Assembly (NCBI GenBank): GCA_013396915.1 | Contig: VWZL01001948.1 | Coordinates: forward strand, 32,730-96,729 | Direction of reading: 5' to 3' | Length of the DNA: 64,000 bases | From: Stercorarius parasiticus | Taxonomy: Eukaryota > Chordata > Aves > Charadriiformes > Stercorariidae | Part shown: positions 32,559 to 45,500 of the stretch, piece after piece | How the letters are laid out: each line of letters starts with the position of its first letter | Numbering within the stretch: the first letter of the stretch is position 1 | The notes under the pieces: generated by a model | Database searches by the model: none | Seen by the model: the letters and a program-made list of their open reading frames with translations, nothing else | Told to the model about the DNA's origin: nothing | Made by a program: the position numbers and the translations under genes

Positions 32559-34463
32559 TTAATCTACTTCTTCAATGGTCGGACCACCAGAGCCACCTGC
32601 CCCAGCCCCTCCAGCTCCCTGGTACAATTTTGTGACGATTGGGTTGCAGAGTTTCTCCAGCTCTTTCTGCTTGTGCTCATACTCTTCTTTCTCAGCCATC
32701 TGATTGCGATCGAGCCAGGAGACCACCTCCCGGCACTTGTCGAGCACTTTCTGCTTGTCCTGGTCACTGATCTTTCCCTTCAGTTTATCGTCCTCTACTG
32801 TCTGCTTCATGTTGTACGTGTAGGACTCAAGGGAGTTCTTGGCTGCCACCCGATCCCGGTTAGCTTCATCCTCTGCTTTGTATTTTTCTGCTTCTTGCAC
32901 CATACGGTCAATGTCATCCTTGCTAAGGCGACCCTTGTCATTGGTGATGGTGATCTTGTTCTCCTTACCCGTGCTCTTGTCCACAGCGCTGACATTCAGG
33001 ATACCATTGGCATCAATGTCAAAAGTGACCTCGATCTGGGGGACTCCACGGGGTGCTGGGGGGATGCCCGTTAGGTCAAACTTGCCCAGCAAATTGTTGT
33101 CCTTCGTCATGGCCCTCTCACCCTCGTACACCTGGACCAGGACACTGCTCTGGTTGTCTGAGTAAGTGGTGAAGGTCTGAGTTTGTTTGGTGGGAATGGT
33201 GGTGTTGCGCTTGATGAGAGCAGTCATCACCCCACCAGCTGTCTCGATGCCCAGGGACAGAGGGGTGACATCCAGCAGCAGCAGATCCTGTACATTCTCA
33301 GACTTGTCTCCCATGAGGATGGCTGCTTGCACAGCAGCCCCATAAGCAACAGCCTCATCAGGGTTGATACTCTTGTTGAGCTCTTTGCCATTGAAGAAGT
33401 CCTGTAGCAGCTTTTGGATCTTGGGGATACGAGTGGAGCCACCCACCAGCACGATCTCCTGGATCTGTCCCTTGTCTAGCTTGGCATCACGCAGAGCCTT
33501 CTCCACTGGCTCCAGGGTGCCACGGAAGAGATCAGCATTGAGCTCCTCGAAGCGGGCACGAGTTATGGAGGTATAGAAGTCAATGCCTTCATAGAGCGAG
33601 TCGATCTCAATGCTAGCTTGCGTGGAAGAGCTGAGGGTGCGCTTCGCCCTCTCACAAGCCGTACGCAGTCGCCTCACTGCTCGCTTGTTGCCAGCAATGT
33701 CACGCTTGTGCTTACGCTTAAATTCTTCCACAAAATGGTTCACCATACGGTTGTCAAAGTCCTCCCCACCCAGATGGGTGTCACCAGCTGTGGACTTCAC
33801 CTCAAAGATGCCATCCTCAATGGTAAGGATGGATACATCAAAAGTACCCCCTCCCAAGTCAAAGATAAGCACATTCTTCTCTCCAGCCCGCGTACCTTTC
33901 TTGTCCAAGCCATAGGCTATAGCAGCTGCTGTGGGCTCATTGATAATACGCATCACATTAAGGCCAGTGATGGTGCCAGCATCTTTGGTGGCCTGGCGCT
34001 GGGAGTCATTGAAGTAAGCAGGGACCGTGATGACGGCATTCTGTACCTTGCGTCCCAGATAGGCCTCAGCAATCTCCTTCATCTTGGTGAGGACCATGGA
34101 GCTGATCTCCTCTGGGAAGAAGGTCTTCATCTCCCCCTTGTACTCCACTTGCACCTTGGGCTTGCCACCCTCGTTCACCACACGGAAGGGCCAGTGCTTC
34201 ATATCAGACTGCACCGTGGGGTCATCATACTTGCGGCCGATGAGACGCTTGGCATCAAAGATGGTGTTGGTAGGGTTCATAGCCACCTGGTTCTTGGCGG
34301 CATCCCCAATGAGGCGTTCAGTATCAGTGAAGGCCACATAGCTGGGTGTGGTGCGGTTGCCCTGGTCGTTGGCGATGATCTCCACTTTGCCATGCTGGAA
34401 GACACCCACGCAGGAGTACGTGGTGCCCAAGTCGATGCCGATTGCCGGCCCTTTGCCAGACAT
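32559..34463 (-). CDS. HSPA2: HSP70 chaperone (HSPA2 orthologue; avian inducible HSP70)
   Basis: An intronless gene for a 634-residue cytosolic/nuclear HSP70. HSP70 is an ATP-driven chaperone that binds exposed hydrophobic segments and works with J-proteins and exchange factors. The nucleotide-binding domain fills about residues 1-385, with phosphate-loop motif IDLGTTYS near residue 10, [10 protein letters not shown] near 200 and [13 protein letters not shown] near 340. The linker [13 protein letters not shown] precedes the substrate-binding domain and lid. The C-terminus GPTIEEVD is the cytosolic HSP70 signature recognised by TPR co-chaperones. The start is the ATG at 34463 (context CATCATGT). 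The frame stays open upstream, but its only earlier initiator-like codon is a GTG at 34511. Synteny with ZBTB1 and PPP1R36 makes it the HSPA2 orthologue. In chicken this locus encodes the major heat-inducible HSP70, whereas mammalian HSPA2 is testis-enriched. I see no frameshift or missing catalytic motif. Confidence 0.97.
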   Translation of the reverse strand: MSGKGPAIGIDLGTTYSCVGVFQHGKVEIIANDQGNRTTPSYVAFTDTERLIGDAAKNQVAMNPTNTIFDAKRLIGRKYDDPTVQSDMKHWPFRVVNEGGKPKVQVEYKGEMKTFFPEEISSMVLTKMKEIAEAYLGRKVQNAVITVPAYFNDSQRQATKDAGTITGLNVMRIINEPTAAAIAYGLDKKGTRAGEKNVLIFDLGGGTFDVSILTIEDGIFEVKSTAGDTHLGGEDFDNRMVNHFVEEFKRKHKRDIAGNKRAVRRLRTACERAKRTLSSSTQASIEIDSLYEGIDFYTSITRARFEELNADLFRGTLEPVEKALRDAKLDKGQIQEIVLVGGSTRIPKIQKLLQDFFNGKELNKSINPDEAVAYGAAVQAAILMGDKSENVQDLLLLDVTPLSLGIETAGGVMTALIKRNTTIPTKQTQTFTTYSDNQSSVLVQVYEGERAMTKDNNLLGKFDLTGIPPAPRGVPQIEVTFDIDANGILNVSAVDKSTGKENKITITNDKGRLSKDDIDRMVQEAEKYKAEDEANRDRVAAKNSLESYTYNMKQTVEDDKLKGKISDQDKQKVLDKCREVVSWLDRNQMAEKEEYEHKQKELEKLCNPIVTKLYQGAGGAGAGGSGGPTIEEVD

Positions 34464-34562
34464 GATGACGGGTTCCTCTGATGCCTCGCAGTCACCTCTC
34501 CCGCCGCCCACTCCCGCTGCTGTCCGCGGCGCGATGTGCCAGTCCGCCGCCGCCCGCGCAGC

Positions 34563-34569
34563 TTTTATA
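34563..34569 (-). promoter_or_regulatory. HSPA2: HSPA2 TATA box
   Basis: The minus strand reads GGCTATAAAAGC. It lies 100 bases upstream of the start codon, predicting transcription start near 34535-34540 and a 5' UTR of about 70-75 bases. Confidence 0.8.
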
Positions 34570-34584
34570 GCCGCCTCAGCCTCC

Positions 34585-34602
34585 TTCTGGAACCTGCCAG
34601 AA
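34585..34602 (-). promoter_or_regulatory. HSPA2: Heat-shock element of HSPA2
   Basis: TTCTGGAACCTGCCAGAA fits four alternating HSF units TTCnnGAAnnTTCnnGAA, with only the third unit imperfect (TGC for TTC). It starts 16 bases upstream of the TATA box, where proximal HSEs of HSP70 genes normally lie. It supports HSF1-driven heat induction of this HSPA2 orthologue. Confidence 0.85.
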
Positions 34603-34611
34603 CCCTGGTGG

Positions 34612-34836
34612 CCAATCCAGCCGCCCGCCCGCCGCTACCGCCCAATCGCCTCCGTCAGTCGCCCAACCGCACCCCGCCCCCTGACCCCCGGCCAATNNNN
34701 NNNNNNNNNNATCAGAGCCGTGGCGCCCACCCGCCAGCCCAACCCTCCCCGCTGTACGGCGGCCAGGCCGTACTTCTTCCTGTTTTTTTCTCGATGCGTC
34801 TCGGCTTTGCAGCGTGAGCCACCGCCCTCGGCCAAT
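34612..34836 (-). promoter_or_regulatory. HSPA2: CCAAT/GC-box cluster upstream of HSPA2
   Basis: Four CCAAT boxes occur on the plus strand (inverted relative to the gene) at 34612-34616, 34642-34646, 34692-34696 and 34832-34836. GC boxes lie between them, for example ccgcccgcc near 34621 and ccccgcccc at 34672-34680. NF-Y/Sp1 clusters of this kind give HSP70 genes basal activity. The cluster is interrupted by an assembly gap, so its full content is unknown. Confidence 0.75.
34697..34710. other. Assembly gap (14 N) in HSPA2 promoter
   Basis: Fourteen undetermined bases lie directly after a CCAAT box, and there is a single N at 34861. The run length may be a placeholder, so distances across it should not be trusted. 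Confidence 0.95.
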
Positions 34837-34899
34837 CGCCACGCGCGCTTCCCGTTCGCCNCGGCCCTGAGGCGGGTACTACGCTGAGGCGGGAGCGGG

Positions 34900-34920
34900 G
34901 CAGCGCAGCGCAGCGCAGCG
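34900..34920 (+). repeat. (GCAGC)n pentanucleotide repeat
   Basis: Four tandem GCAGC/CAGCG units lie within the CpG island upstream of HSPA2. It could be length-polymorphic. Confidence 0.85.
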
Positions 34921-37900
34921 TTCGCCTCCCAGTGTCCGTGACTCCTGACGGCTCAGCCCAGTGTTGCGTGGCAGCTCCCGGTCGGGAATTTACCCTTATT
35001 TGGTCGCAAGGCGGCAGAAATTCAGCCCTCCCTCCCTCACACACGCAGCCACACGCACACCCCGTCCTTCCAGCCTCCCCCTGTCCCGTCAGGGCGACGC
35101 GGTCGCTGAGCCGAGCTCCCCGCCTTCCCCGCCCGGGGCTAAGGTGCTGCCAGCCTGAGGAGAATTCTGTAGCAGAGGGAAATTCTATCCTGTGGCAGAG
35201 GGAAAGTCCCGCGGCCAGCCCAGGCAGAGGCAATTTTTAGCCTTATTTTGGCTGAAGTTGGCCGGCTGAACAGCCCTAGCTGCGCACATCCCCTCATGGG
35301 GGCAGCGAGGGCTCCGGCCGCCCCCAACGGCGAGGAGCCCGTTGTCCTCGCTGCCGAGGCCATAGGTGGCCTGGCCTGGTCCGGCCTCGGAAGGCAGGGG
35401 ATGGCGTCTGGCTTTCCCTTCCGAAAGAAGCAGTTAGGGGTTCGGGGAGCCCTGCTGCTGCTGCATGTGTCTCTGCGTGGTCACGGCCATTCTTGAAACG
35501 CCTCCAAATTTTTGTCTGTTGTGCTAATGTGAAATGTCGTCACGCCTACGTTTAGCAAAAGCTATGGAGCTATTAACTCAGAGCTAGGAAAGTGCTTTGG
35601 TGAGAATATATTAAACATGAAAATCTGTTGTCGTTCCTACAAATTATTCTTCCTTGCTTTGAGACAAACACTTCAAAATATTCCAGTTCTAGTAAGGAGA
35701 GCAAAATACCATGCTGAGATCTTTTTTCCTCAGAGGCTTAGTGAGTAGCTCCTTTTGGATACCTGTGAAAGTGTGTCTAAGTCTAAGTCTGTTACCCATA
35801 GACTTCACGTGTTATATGAGAGAAGGATTAAATACGCTGTATGCTTAAATCATCTTTCATTAATTTTGTCCTCAGTCTTTAGCATTACGCTATAGCAGCC
35901 CTTATAGAAAATATCTGTTGTAGCTTTTCCCAGAATTACTTGGGTCCGTGCGGTTATTACAGATGCTAATTCGCGTTCAAAAACATCCTTGTTCCAATTA
36001 GTGTATTTTTCAAAGCCTTTTTACAAGACATGAGGATTCCATCTCTTTTGTGTATTACGTGTGTATGTAGTTTTGAGATGCAAGAGCTTTAATTTCTGAC
36101 AGTAAATACTGTACGTGCTTAAATAACTATTATTCTTCCACAGATCCTGGTCTTTTTTCACATGGGTTCTGACCTTGGAGAAAGCCAAAAGAAGTCAATG
36201 GAAAATGGAAACCATCAGCTCTCCCTACCTCCAACAGGAGCTTCTATATATACCGTATGCATATTTCTTTGATGGGAAGGGTGTCAGTTTCTCTTGTAGT
36301 TAGACCAGTGACTGATTCATCACGGAACTATCTCTTCCTGTAATTCACTGCTACTTCATTCAGTTGATTGTATCCTATGGAGCAGGGAGAAATGCCAGAG
36401 CAATACAGAGTTGGTTAATAAATTCCGTTTCAGCTGAAAAGCTGATGTTATTTATTTTTTGTATCCTTGTGAGGATTATCCCTTAGGAGCACTAATAATG
36501 CATGAGAACCCTGTTTTGCTAGCTGCAGTACGAACCCAGCCCCTGTTGTTTCAAAGTAAAAAGAGGATTCCTGCCTCAAAAACGTATGTACGGAAACAAG
36601 AGGTGGTGAGAACAAATGGACACAACAATATTGATTAGCACAATAAGCAGTCTTTGCAGCAAAATTAATTTGATATCTCATTTAAGTGTAGCTGTAATCA
36701 AACAGGTTTTATCAGATTTAGAAGTGACATTTCATTAATTTGGCCCAAAGCTTTTAGCTATATGTTTTATCAGCCTGGGCACAAAATATGTACAACAGCT
36801 CCAGACAAAACTTGTTTGGGGTTTCCTTGGCCCAGTAACTAGTATGGCCCTGATATGGTTGTGCTGATACCCAGATGTGCTGATAACCTGCTAAAGAGGT
36901 GTTTGCATTGACTGGATTACTGCTTACCCTGATAGTACTCCTTCAGTCCTATTTATTTCATCATTTGAATTGTTGTTTTGCTGTAGTAAATTTGGGGAAA
37001 AGATCCTGGAGGAATGTATGAGCATACCCTTTTAATTCTAATGGTGTAAATGACACACTAATGGCCATTCTCAGGAAAAATCAAAAGGTCTGTAGACTCA
37101 GGCTACCAAATACTTCATTTAGGCTGTTGTAGAAGTATTTCTTTTCATGCAGATGCTGTTTTCTTCTTGTATAGGTCTGAGCTGCTTTTTAGGTTTTGTT
37201 CCTAATCAGAATTTCACGTGATGTTCTTGCCATCATCTCTCATCTCTTACCGATGTCCTTAGAGAAAGTCCAGTCTAACTAGAGGGAGCAACATCTAAAA
37301 ACTCATTAAACTTATTCTCTCTTCTCAGCAGAGCTGTTACAAGCCTGCTTTTTGTCAGCAGTTCTCCAAGACTTGCAGCACAATTTGTGAACCAACTCAT
37401 CTATGCAGTCATCCTCTCATATGGGAAGAGCCACATGATTTTCTTTCATGTTGCTTCATATGCAGTCATGTTATAGGTGAGCCAAACAGACTGGTTCAGA
37501 AATTAAAGAGTGAGCTTTACGGTGAGGACTTCAGTGCAAGTTTGATTTTCCCTTTAACAAAACATTCGCTGTTATTCCCCCATCCTGAATCTGTAAGCCA
37601 TATTTTCATAGTAACTCCCAGAACAGCAAGTTGGTGCCTCTGGAAGGAACAGGCCTCTTTCTGATCCATTTTTTTGTGTTTAGGATCAATAATGCACCCG
37701 TGTCTCCTGTTTGGCAGTGTTATGTAACATGCTGTAGGCTATTCTCCATTACACCACCCAGCCAGAAACGAAGATGATATTTAGATTTCTTCAGTGAAGC
37801 AAGAGCTCAGTATCTGGAACAGAACTGAGAACTCAACCCTTATCTTTATCTCGATAAAAGGAAGATTTTTTCCCCCACATATTTCATAAGGCAATGTAGT

Positions 37901-38014
37901 ATAAAAATAGTAGTGAACACAAGTCACAGTTCAATCAGACATAAAATGATAGAGTTGAAATGCAATGGTCTGTTCAGGTTTGACAATCAGAAGATCTTAG
38001 ACCTTAAATTCTGG

Positions 38015-38059
38015 TATCCATTTCCCTCATATCCATTTCCCTCGTATCCATTTTCCTAG
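38015..38059 (+). repeat. 15-bp tandem repeat, three copies
   Basis: tatccatttccctca, tatccatttccctcg and tatccattttcctag lie head to tail. It is a small minisatellite in intergenic DNA. Confidence 0.85.
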
Positions 38060-39119
38060 TAAAACTATCCAGAAAATTGCATAAATCAGATTGTATTCAA
38101 TAAATGAATTGTTTTATAATACAGCAAACAGTTCAGAAAAGTCTAAGCAACAGCTGTTCTAAGAACAAATAATACTTTGTCATAATACCTTTTCATCACT
38201 GAAATTCTTCATCTTGTTTGTATTTGTGAATATATGTCTAGTAATTGGAATTCAGACAAGAGCTACCAGTGTATGAAGTGACAGCAGATTCTTCTGACAA
38301 GGTGCTGTTGTGTTAAAAATCGTAGTGTATGTGGGGGGAACAATGTAACTTTTTTGTGTTATTTTGCTTTTGTGTACCTCCACTTTTTGCACACAGATGC
38401 TCCTTGTTAATTTGAAAGGCAGACGGAATACATGATCGTTTTTAAATAAGTGTTCCTTTGTTTTGGTGAATGACAAAATAAAGTTCTGCAAATTAGTATA
38501 ACATGGTTTTGGCAAATTACGCAAATGCATGATCAGTAACATGGAAATATTCACTACAGCAGAATATAGGGCACAGAAATTTGGTATTGCCAAACCCAAA
38601 GTTCAAAAATGATGAGTCAGATCTCCTAAAATTATAAACCTGGTTTAAAATTATGAGCTTAAAAAAAAACACGTGGCTTTATTCACCTTCTGACTTTTTA
38701 ATCTTTAGCATATGTTCAGATTACACTTTTAGGATTTTCCATGTAATTTGCAGAGCTTTTTTTTTAAATAATAAATAAAATAGCTGATTACACCATCTCA
38801 CAACTGAAAACAGGCTGCCTTAGATTGATTAGACTCAATAAAATCATAGAAGTTGTCAACACTGATTAAACTAATGCTTGATGTTTCAAGGAATAATTAT
38901 TTTATAATTAAGTGGTTTTAAAGCACATTTATTTACATAAACTTCTGACAGTTTGCTGAGGAATGATTAAAACCTGAGGTTAGTATCACTAGTGTTAACT
39001 AGATAAACTGGTGTGCTGTGCTTTCCTGCAACTGCAGTCTCCTTTTTTTGCAGCCACTGCCAGCTCTACTGACAGGAACAAATAAGAGACTTTAAAGCAG
39101 GTAGTTTGCAAGTAATCAT

Positions 39120-39520
39120 CGAATCAGATCAGAAAAGGACTTCAGTAGGTCATTTAGTCTCATTTTGTGTCTAATCAAAATCTCCTTTCTTGCAATTTAA
39201 GGCAATTACTTCTATTCCTATCAGTTGTGGATTTGAGAAAAAGTTATTCCATTTTTCTTTGCAATCAGCTTTTACATACATCTCAAAATCATTCTGTTTC
39301 CCCTCTACTATCTCTTCTGTCAGATGACCTAAAATCATTCAATCTGTGCTCAAAGGCAAAGTTTTCTCGGCTTCTAGACATTCTCATTGCTTTCTCCCGG
39401 ATTCTCTGCATGCAACTCGTATCTTATTTTTCAAGCGCCGTGGTCAAAACTGGAGACGTTACTAGCTCAAACCTTAGCAGTTCAGAAGGAGCAAATTATA
39501 CACCAGTTTAGACATTTCAT
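39120..39520 (-). mobile_element. Old CR1-type retroposon relic
   Basis: Read on the plus strand, the order matches the reverse complement of the CR1 3' region. It runs 'gaatcagatcagaaaaggacttcagtaggtcatttagtct' (consensus: agaatcatagaaggacctcaaaagatcatctagtc), 'ttgcaatttaaggcaattacttctattcctatc', 'tctactatctcttctgtcag', 'gttttctcggcttctagacattctcattgctttctcccggattctct' and 'tcaaaactggaga'. The divergence is far higher than for the copies at 5.4 and 58.1 kb, so it is an ancient insertion. A plus-strand open frame of 114 codons across it is not a gene. Confidence 0.75.
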
Positions 39521-42500
39521 TTTTTCCTTTTATTTGCAACAGCATGATGTTGCAGACTCATTTTCAGAATTTGAGACAAAATAACACATCGATTCTTTTC
39601 AACAGGAATTAAGCAGCTGTTCCTTTACTTGCACAGCTAATGTTTCCAACTTGCACTTGTTCCTATTAAATAACATCTTATGTTTTCAGATCATGTCTTT
39701 ACCTTGATGGGATTATTTTGAATTCTAATCTTATCTTCTAGTACTCTTGAAGTCGAACTCCGCTTGGTCTTGTTGAAGGTATTAAAAGAATAGTCTATGT
39801 GGTCCAGCGGTGAATAAATGAAAACGGAAAATTTTGTCTAGAACTGCTATGAATGGGGTTAAACAACATACTGTAATTATTGGCAGTAACTGTAAAGCTG
39901 GAAAATGACGGTAAGTCTTAAACAAGGGAAATGGTGTACTGTAAACACAGGCAAAGACTAATACTTCATACTCGAGAAACATAATGTGATTGATCTCTCA
40001 AATTCACTTAAATGCTTAGTGTGAAAATTTTTTATAATTGAACTGTAGCAGTAATTTTTCTTATTTTCTCATTCCTGTGATCATTTTTTACTCATCTCAG
40101 TTTTTCCTCGTCATTCTTAGGTAGATGGGAAAAACGCAGGAGCAGATGAAGCAGGTGATAACTGGAACTTCACCCTGTTGCCAGGACTGTTTTAACTCAG
40201 GTATAAGATGGAATTAAATGAGAATAATAAGCAGATTTGTAAGAATATTTTATTAAAGATACTTTATAAAATCACAGAATAAGCTTTAAAGGTGATGAAA
40301 ACTAACCTGGAATGTCTTCACTGATACTCTACATAGACCACAAATAATTGCTAAGTTACAGAACAGTCACAGCCTGTTCTAGATGTCCTACGCTTAGTAT
40401 ACTGTTGAAGGCCTATCTTTAGGTGATGCTATAAACATATTTCCTTTCTCTCCTCTGCTTCGTGGTGGTTCTACCGTGAAGGTCCTTCCTGGTCTCTATG
40501 GAAAGGACATCCCATTTTCTATTCGATTTCCCAGCTATATTGTGCCTTCTCCCTGTGGAGTCCCCAGTGGGATCTGGCTTTGCCCAGGTATTCACCATCT
40601 TCCCCTTTGCTCCAGCACAACCACTGGGACAGAAAGTGTCGGCATTTCAATATTGCACTGAAAGCTTTTAAAATGCCTATATTAATGTTTAAGGTGTTAT
40701 GTATTAATAGAGCCGATACCTTCAACATCTATATGCTGAAATGTTTGGGGCTATATAATTAGTTTAAGCAACCACATTCAAAGATATCTGAACATCTTTT
40801 CTTGCATTTGTATAGCAACTTCATAAAACTCAAAAGGAGTAAAGCAAGCACAGACACATGCCCTATACAAGCTGCAATACAGACAGTTTTTACACACTTC
40901 ATAACAACAGTAATGAAAATTATGCCAACTATAAATAAAATTATAGACAGACTCTTCTTGAGATAACAGTTATACTGAACAATGAAACATCCTTTTATAG
41001 TAATGAGTAGAATTAGTAAGATGCATAACTACAGCAGAATATAGATCAGCATGTTTAGTCTGCTTACATGTCTCAAGCTGATCCACTGTTGTCTGGGGAA
41101 GCAAAAGAAATTATTATTTTTTTAATCCATGCTGGCCCTAATTTGAAACATTTACTGCCTTCTTGGTTTTTTGGTTAGTGTTTTTTTCCCCCATTAATTT
41201 AGCTGGAAACATTGGGATTCCTAAAACACTCAAATCTGAACACGAATGCCTGATTCTCCTCTTCAAGCCAGCTTTTGCAAGGCCTAGATCCAGAACAAGG
41301 TGCACCCTGTGCCCTGTGAAGATTGTTTCACATTTACTCATCTCCTTGTTGGTAAAAATTTTTCCCCATTCTTGTAATAAGACCAGAGCACCATTTCTTT
41401 ACTCTCCACATACAAGCACTGTGCTCCATGGAAGGTCCTCTTCAGCTTGCAAATGATGATCATGGCAGCAGGGGGAATCAGGTCAGCTGGATCTTTCTCA
41501 CCATCCTGTCCTTCCTCAGGGACCCTCTGTCCTCAGTTTTTAAGATTTTTTTTTCACCTTGTACTCCAGATTAAATATTTATTCCTTTTTTTCAACACTT
41601 GATAGTTTAGCATTGTAACTGTCTGAAAATACATACATTTCAGTTCATGAGTATACACTTCTTACGTTTAACTAAAAAATCTAAACAGTTTTTGACAGAA
41701 ATTCTAAGAAGCCTCATTTCAGAAAAGGTGCACTCTAGCACACGAATAGTAAATTCTGCAAACTCATTTCATAACTGAAAATGAGTTAACACAGCCCTTA
41801 ACACCTGGCATCTGCTGCTTTTGGCTGTCTGCTCCGTGAAAGGAGACTTCAAATTTGTTTTTAACAGGTGTAAATAATAGTCACAAGGAAGTAAGTTTTA
41901 TAATACAGAGAAGAGTCCAAGACAACTTTTACTGCATGTTCTAATTTGACTGCTTTGGTGCCTTTTGCGATTGCTGCAGTATGTCAAAAAAGCAAAGGTG
42001 GTGCCAATTCAGATCTGGCACACGCAGTTCTGAGTTTTTATGAAATCTTTTGCCGACCAGTTCTTCCTCATGTCTTCTTCAAACCTGGTTCTCTCAGTTG
42101 TTCAGAAGCTTAGAAGTCCCTATTTCACTACTGCCATGCAGAAAAGAAATGCAAGAAAAATATTAAAAGTCAGAAGCCCACACTCCAGTACTGTACTTGC
42201 TAGCATGATGTGGTCCCTCCCACCTCACTATGGTGTGGTTTTGCTCTAAATACCCATCCTTCAGTTATATTCAGAGCACCTACCACAGTCAGGAACTCTG
42301 TTTAAAAGCCATACGGTTCATTTCCTTCAACCCCTACCCCACCAAAACACAACTTAACCTTAATGTTTTGATCCTGTTTCAGAAATTTTTGTTTGTTTCT
42401 TTCTCCTTTGCCTTCCATTTTCAAAACAGCTAAAGATTTCCTGAAGAAACACTTCCCTTCCCAAGCCTCCCAGAAGTTATTTTTAATACTGTATGTGTTA

Positions 42501-45500
42501 CTTTCCAGCAGTGGTTTATGGCTTGGCTTAGTGGAAGCTCAAAAAATTGCATGAGTATTATTTCCCCTCAGCTTGGACTTCACATAGCTTGGATCACCCC
42601 CACCCTGGAATACTTCTTACTGCTTCATATTTGCCTCTGTTTGGGGTTTTTTTGTGGGGTTTTTTTTTTCCTTGCCTAACCCAGAGTTAACTGTTATAGG
42701 TTTTCTTAACCCCCCTTCCCAAATTCTTATTTTAGGTTAAATGCAGATAAATTATATAAATATTTACAGTTCCTGTAAGTCTCTTTTGACTTAACTAATT
42801 AATGACAAATAGGAGCAGCTTTGTATCTGATATGAACAGTCAAGAAATTGGAAACATGTGGATGTAACTTTTAAAGACAATCCTCAGGGTTGTTTTTTTC
42901 TTGGTACACTGACTTCTTTCCCTGGATATGTAAATCACATTGTACAAAGGGCTAATTTGCACTCAATGTTTCTATGCACACAATGGCAGCCCTGGACCAA
43001 GTGGTTGTGTCTAAACTGCAGAGCAGGAAAGGCTTCAAGACTGCACATGAAGCCAGGTTTATCAGCTGTCTACATTACTTACCTGCTACAGCATCCTCAA
43101 GGCCAGCTCACAGCTGAATTTCCTGGCACACCTTTGAGAGGAAAGCCTTGACAGTGGTGCTTCACACCTCAGTGTGCATTATAGGATGCCCCATGTGATA
43201 TGTGGCCAGGCCCTCAGCATATGCCAGGCCCAGAATTGTCCATATATCTGCCCTCTGTGCCATGTCACATACTTGACGGTGGGCAAAATAGCAATCTGGG
43301 ACAAATGGCTTTTGTTTCGTGCTAGGAAGGCGATGTGAACATGGGGAGGCAGATCTTGGGCAAACTAGCAAACTCTTTACAGTCAAAGATCTCTGTTAAT
43401 TCAGATCACACACAGCTCACGCGGCATGACTGAGCTTCTTTACACCACCACCCTCAAATACACTGACTATGCTGTGTGGGACCACCTCTGAGTGTGCCTG
43501 TGAATATTAAATTACATTTTTCCAATGAGACTCCAAAAATACTGTTAATCAGTGCCAACTGTGGTGGTGCGGTATACATACAGAACTGTGAACACCAGAG
43601 AACTGCTGGCACTGGTAATAGCTTTTAGCCCACAGTAACCTAGATGAGAGGTAAAATGTTGTGCCCTCCTCCCAGACTCTGAAATCCTTTAGCTACCCTA
43701 AAAACAGAAGTTGTTTTAGGAATGCACAGCTGCAAGAGGATCTGCTTCACTCTTCACACAGTAAACTGCTCAACTGTAGAAACGTTTGAGCTTTTTAAAG
43801 ATGCATGTTTCCAGTTAGCCACCAGATGGAGCTCATACCTCCCCATCACACAAATCCACAAACATCTGCAAAGTTAAAGCACTTCGGAGATGTCACAAAG
43901 GATGCAGTTTTTTCCACTTCATAAAAGTCAGAGGAAGTCTGTGATTAGCTGGATGTTTACAAATAAAAGGAGGATCTGGAGATAGATCAAAGATAACTCT
44001 CCAGATTTGGCATGGTATCAGGTTCCTGTACTAATAGCATCTGCATGGGTTTGACTGTCGCATTTAGTGGTTGAACTTCGAGTATCTCATCATGTATTAA
44101 TAATGCTTTTTAAATGCTTTGCGCCTGTATAAGAAGTCTGAAGATTCAGCCAGCTAAGGACCTGAAAAAACAAAAAACCAACACCCCCCAGCAAACAAGA
44201 TCTTCCAGGCTCCGTTTAAAAGAGAAGCACACGCGGGGTTCTTCCTCACCCTGCTTTCTGCAATGTAAAGGGAATCAAGAAGCAAAGATAAGCACTGTTT
44301 CAAAATCCAAAGGATGTAGTACTTCAAGCTTAGTAAATAGGAGCAGTAGCACTGAAAGCCTGTTCTCTAATGATCTAAGTAGCTTGGATGGTCCAATGAT
44401 ACCATATATGATTTTTACTGAGAAGTCTACAGTTCATCCAGGATCTCAGTGACTTTGGCACAGCCCCGGTGACTGTGGAGAAAAGCAGATCTGAGATAAA
44501 AGATTGTGGTGTGTGAAATACACTGAGCTAATGTATATATGTTTTAAGGGACATCTTTGTTTTTACTCTGCGTAACAAACTAACATAGCTTGTGAGGTCT
44601 GGAAGGCCACAGACTATTCCTACTTTCATAGTAGTGCTCTGTTTGAACCTAGTATTTCTATTTGGGGTCTAAGCCACACTGAACTTGATCTAATAAACAT
44701 TCTCCAAAGGAAACTGCCTTTGAACTGTTTAACTCTTTGCACAACAAACTAAATCTGAAAGAACTGTAACAATTACTGTAAGATTTTTTGTGTCTTAATT
44801 GACTTATTTTTCAGTTTTTAAGTTACTGTTTATCAGAACCTCTGTGTTTTCTGTCAGAACTGACCGTGTTAGCAACAGCCAGTAAAATCTAAGTGAAACA
44901 CAACCCCTTCTGAAAGCAGAGTAGGTGGGGCTAATCCTCATACTTCCAGGCATGCAGACTGTGCCAGTGTCATGTTTTACAGCAGTGTACACAAATTATA
45001 TTTAATCTACCTGATAGCAGTACAGCTCAGAGATCTGAGCTCTTTCCTGGGCTGTGGGACGTACTAAGACAATTTCTTCACCAGTTCCAAGGAATCCTAT
45101 CCTGTATTTCCTCCTTCTACAATACTACTATACCTATTCTTTTCCTGAAGGAGGCAGATTCTAGATTTCATCTTTTTAAATGTTTCCATTTTGTATAAAT
45201 AATTAAATAACCAATGGGTAGAAACCAGAACCTCAGTATTTTCGTATCTGGGACTCTCTCCCAGTAGGTAAGAGTAGGAACCCCATATGCAGGGAGGAAA
45301 CAGAGGCAGCATCTTTAGCACCCTAAATAAATGCTCTAACAATGGCTTGTGTAAAAGGAAGGAGCATAACCAATACCAGAAGTCTGGTGTATCTATTGCC
45401 AAAACCAAAAGTAATCTATGGTATTCAGCAAACTCTATTTTTAGCCAGCATATCTGCATTTCCACAAACTTTAATGGTCTTGGGGCTTTTGCCATGGAGA

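Larger units (their letters stand above)
34480..35420. promoter_or_regulatory. HSPA2: CpG island around the HSPA2 promoter
   Basis: CpG-dense, GC-rich sequence covers the 5' end of HSPA2 and extends about 0.9 kb upstream. Such islands often support divergent transcription, but I found no coding gene starting rightwards: the plus-strand open frames are short and unlike known proteins. Confidence 0.75.

Noticed and set aside
33618..34481. 287-codon plus-strand open frame antisense to HSPA2
   Set aside because: Long antisense frames opposite HSP70 genes are a known by-product of the strong codon bias and conserved protein sequence. It has no independent similarity that I recognise.
34464..34511. 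16-residue upstream extension of HSPA2
   Set aside because: The frame is open, but its only upstream initiator-like codon is GTG. The canonical HSP70 N-terminus begins at the ATG at 34463.
39167..39511. 114-codon plus-strand frame
   Set aside because: It lies across the old CR1 relic in reverse orientation, so it is repeat-derived rather than a gene.
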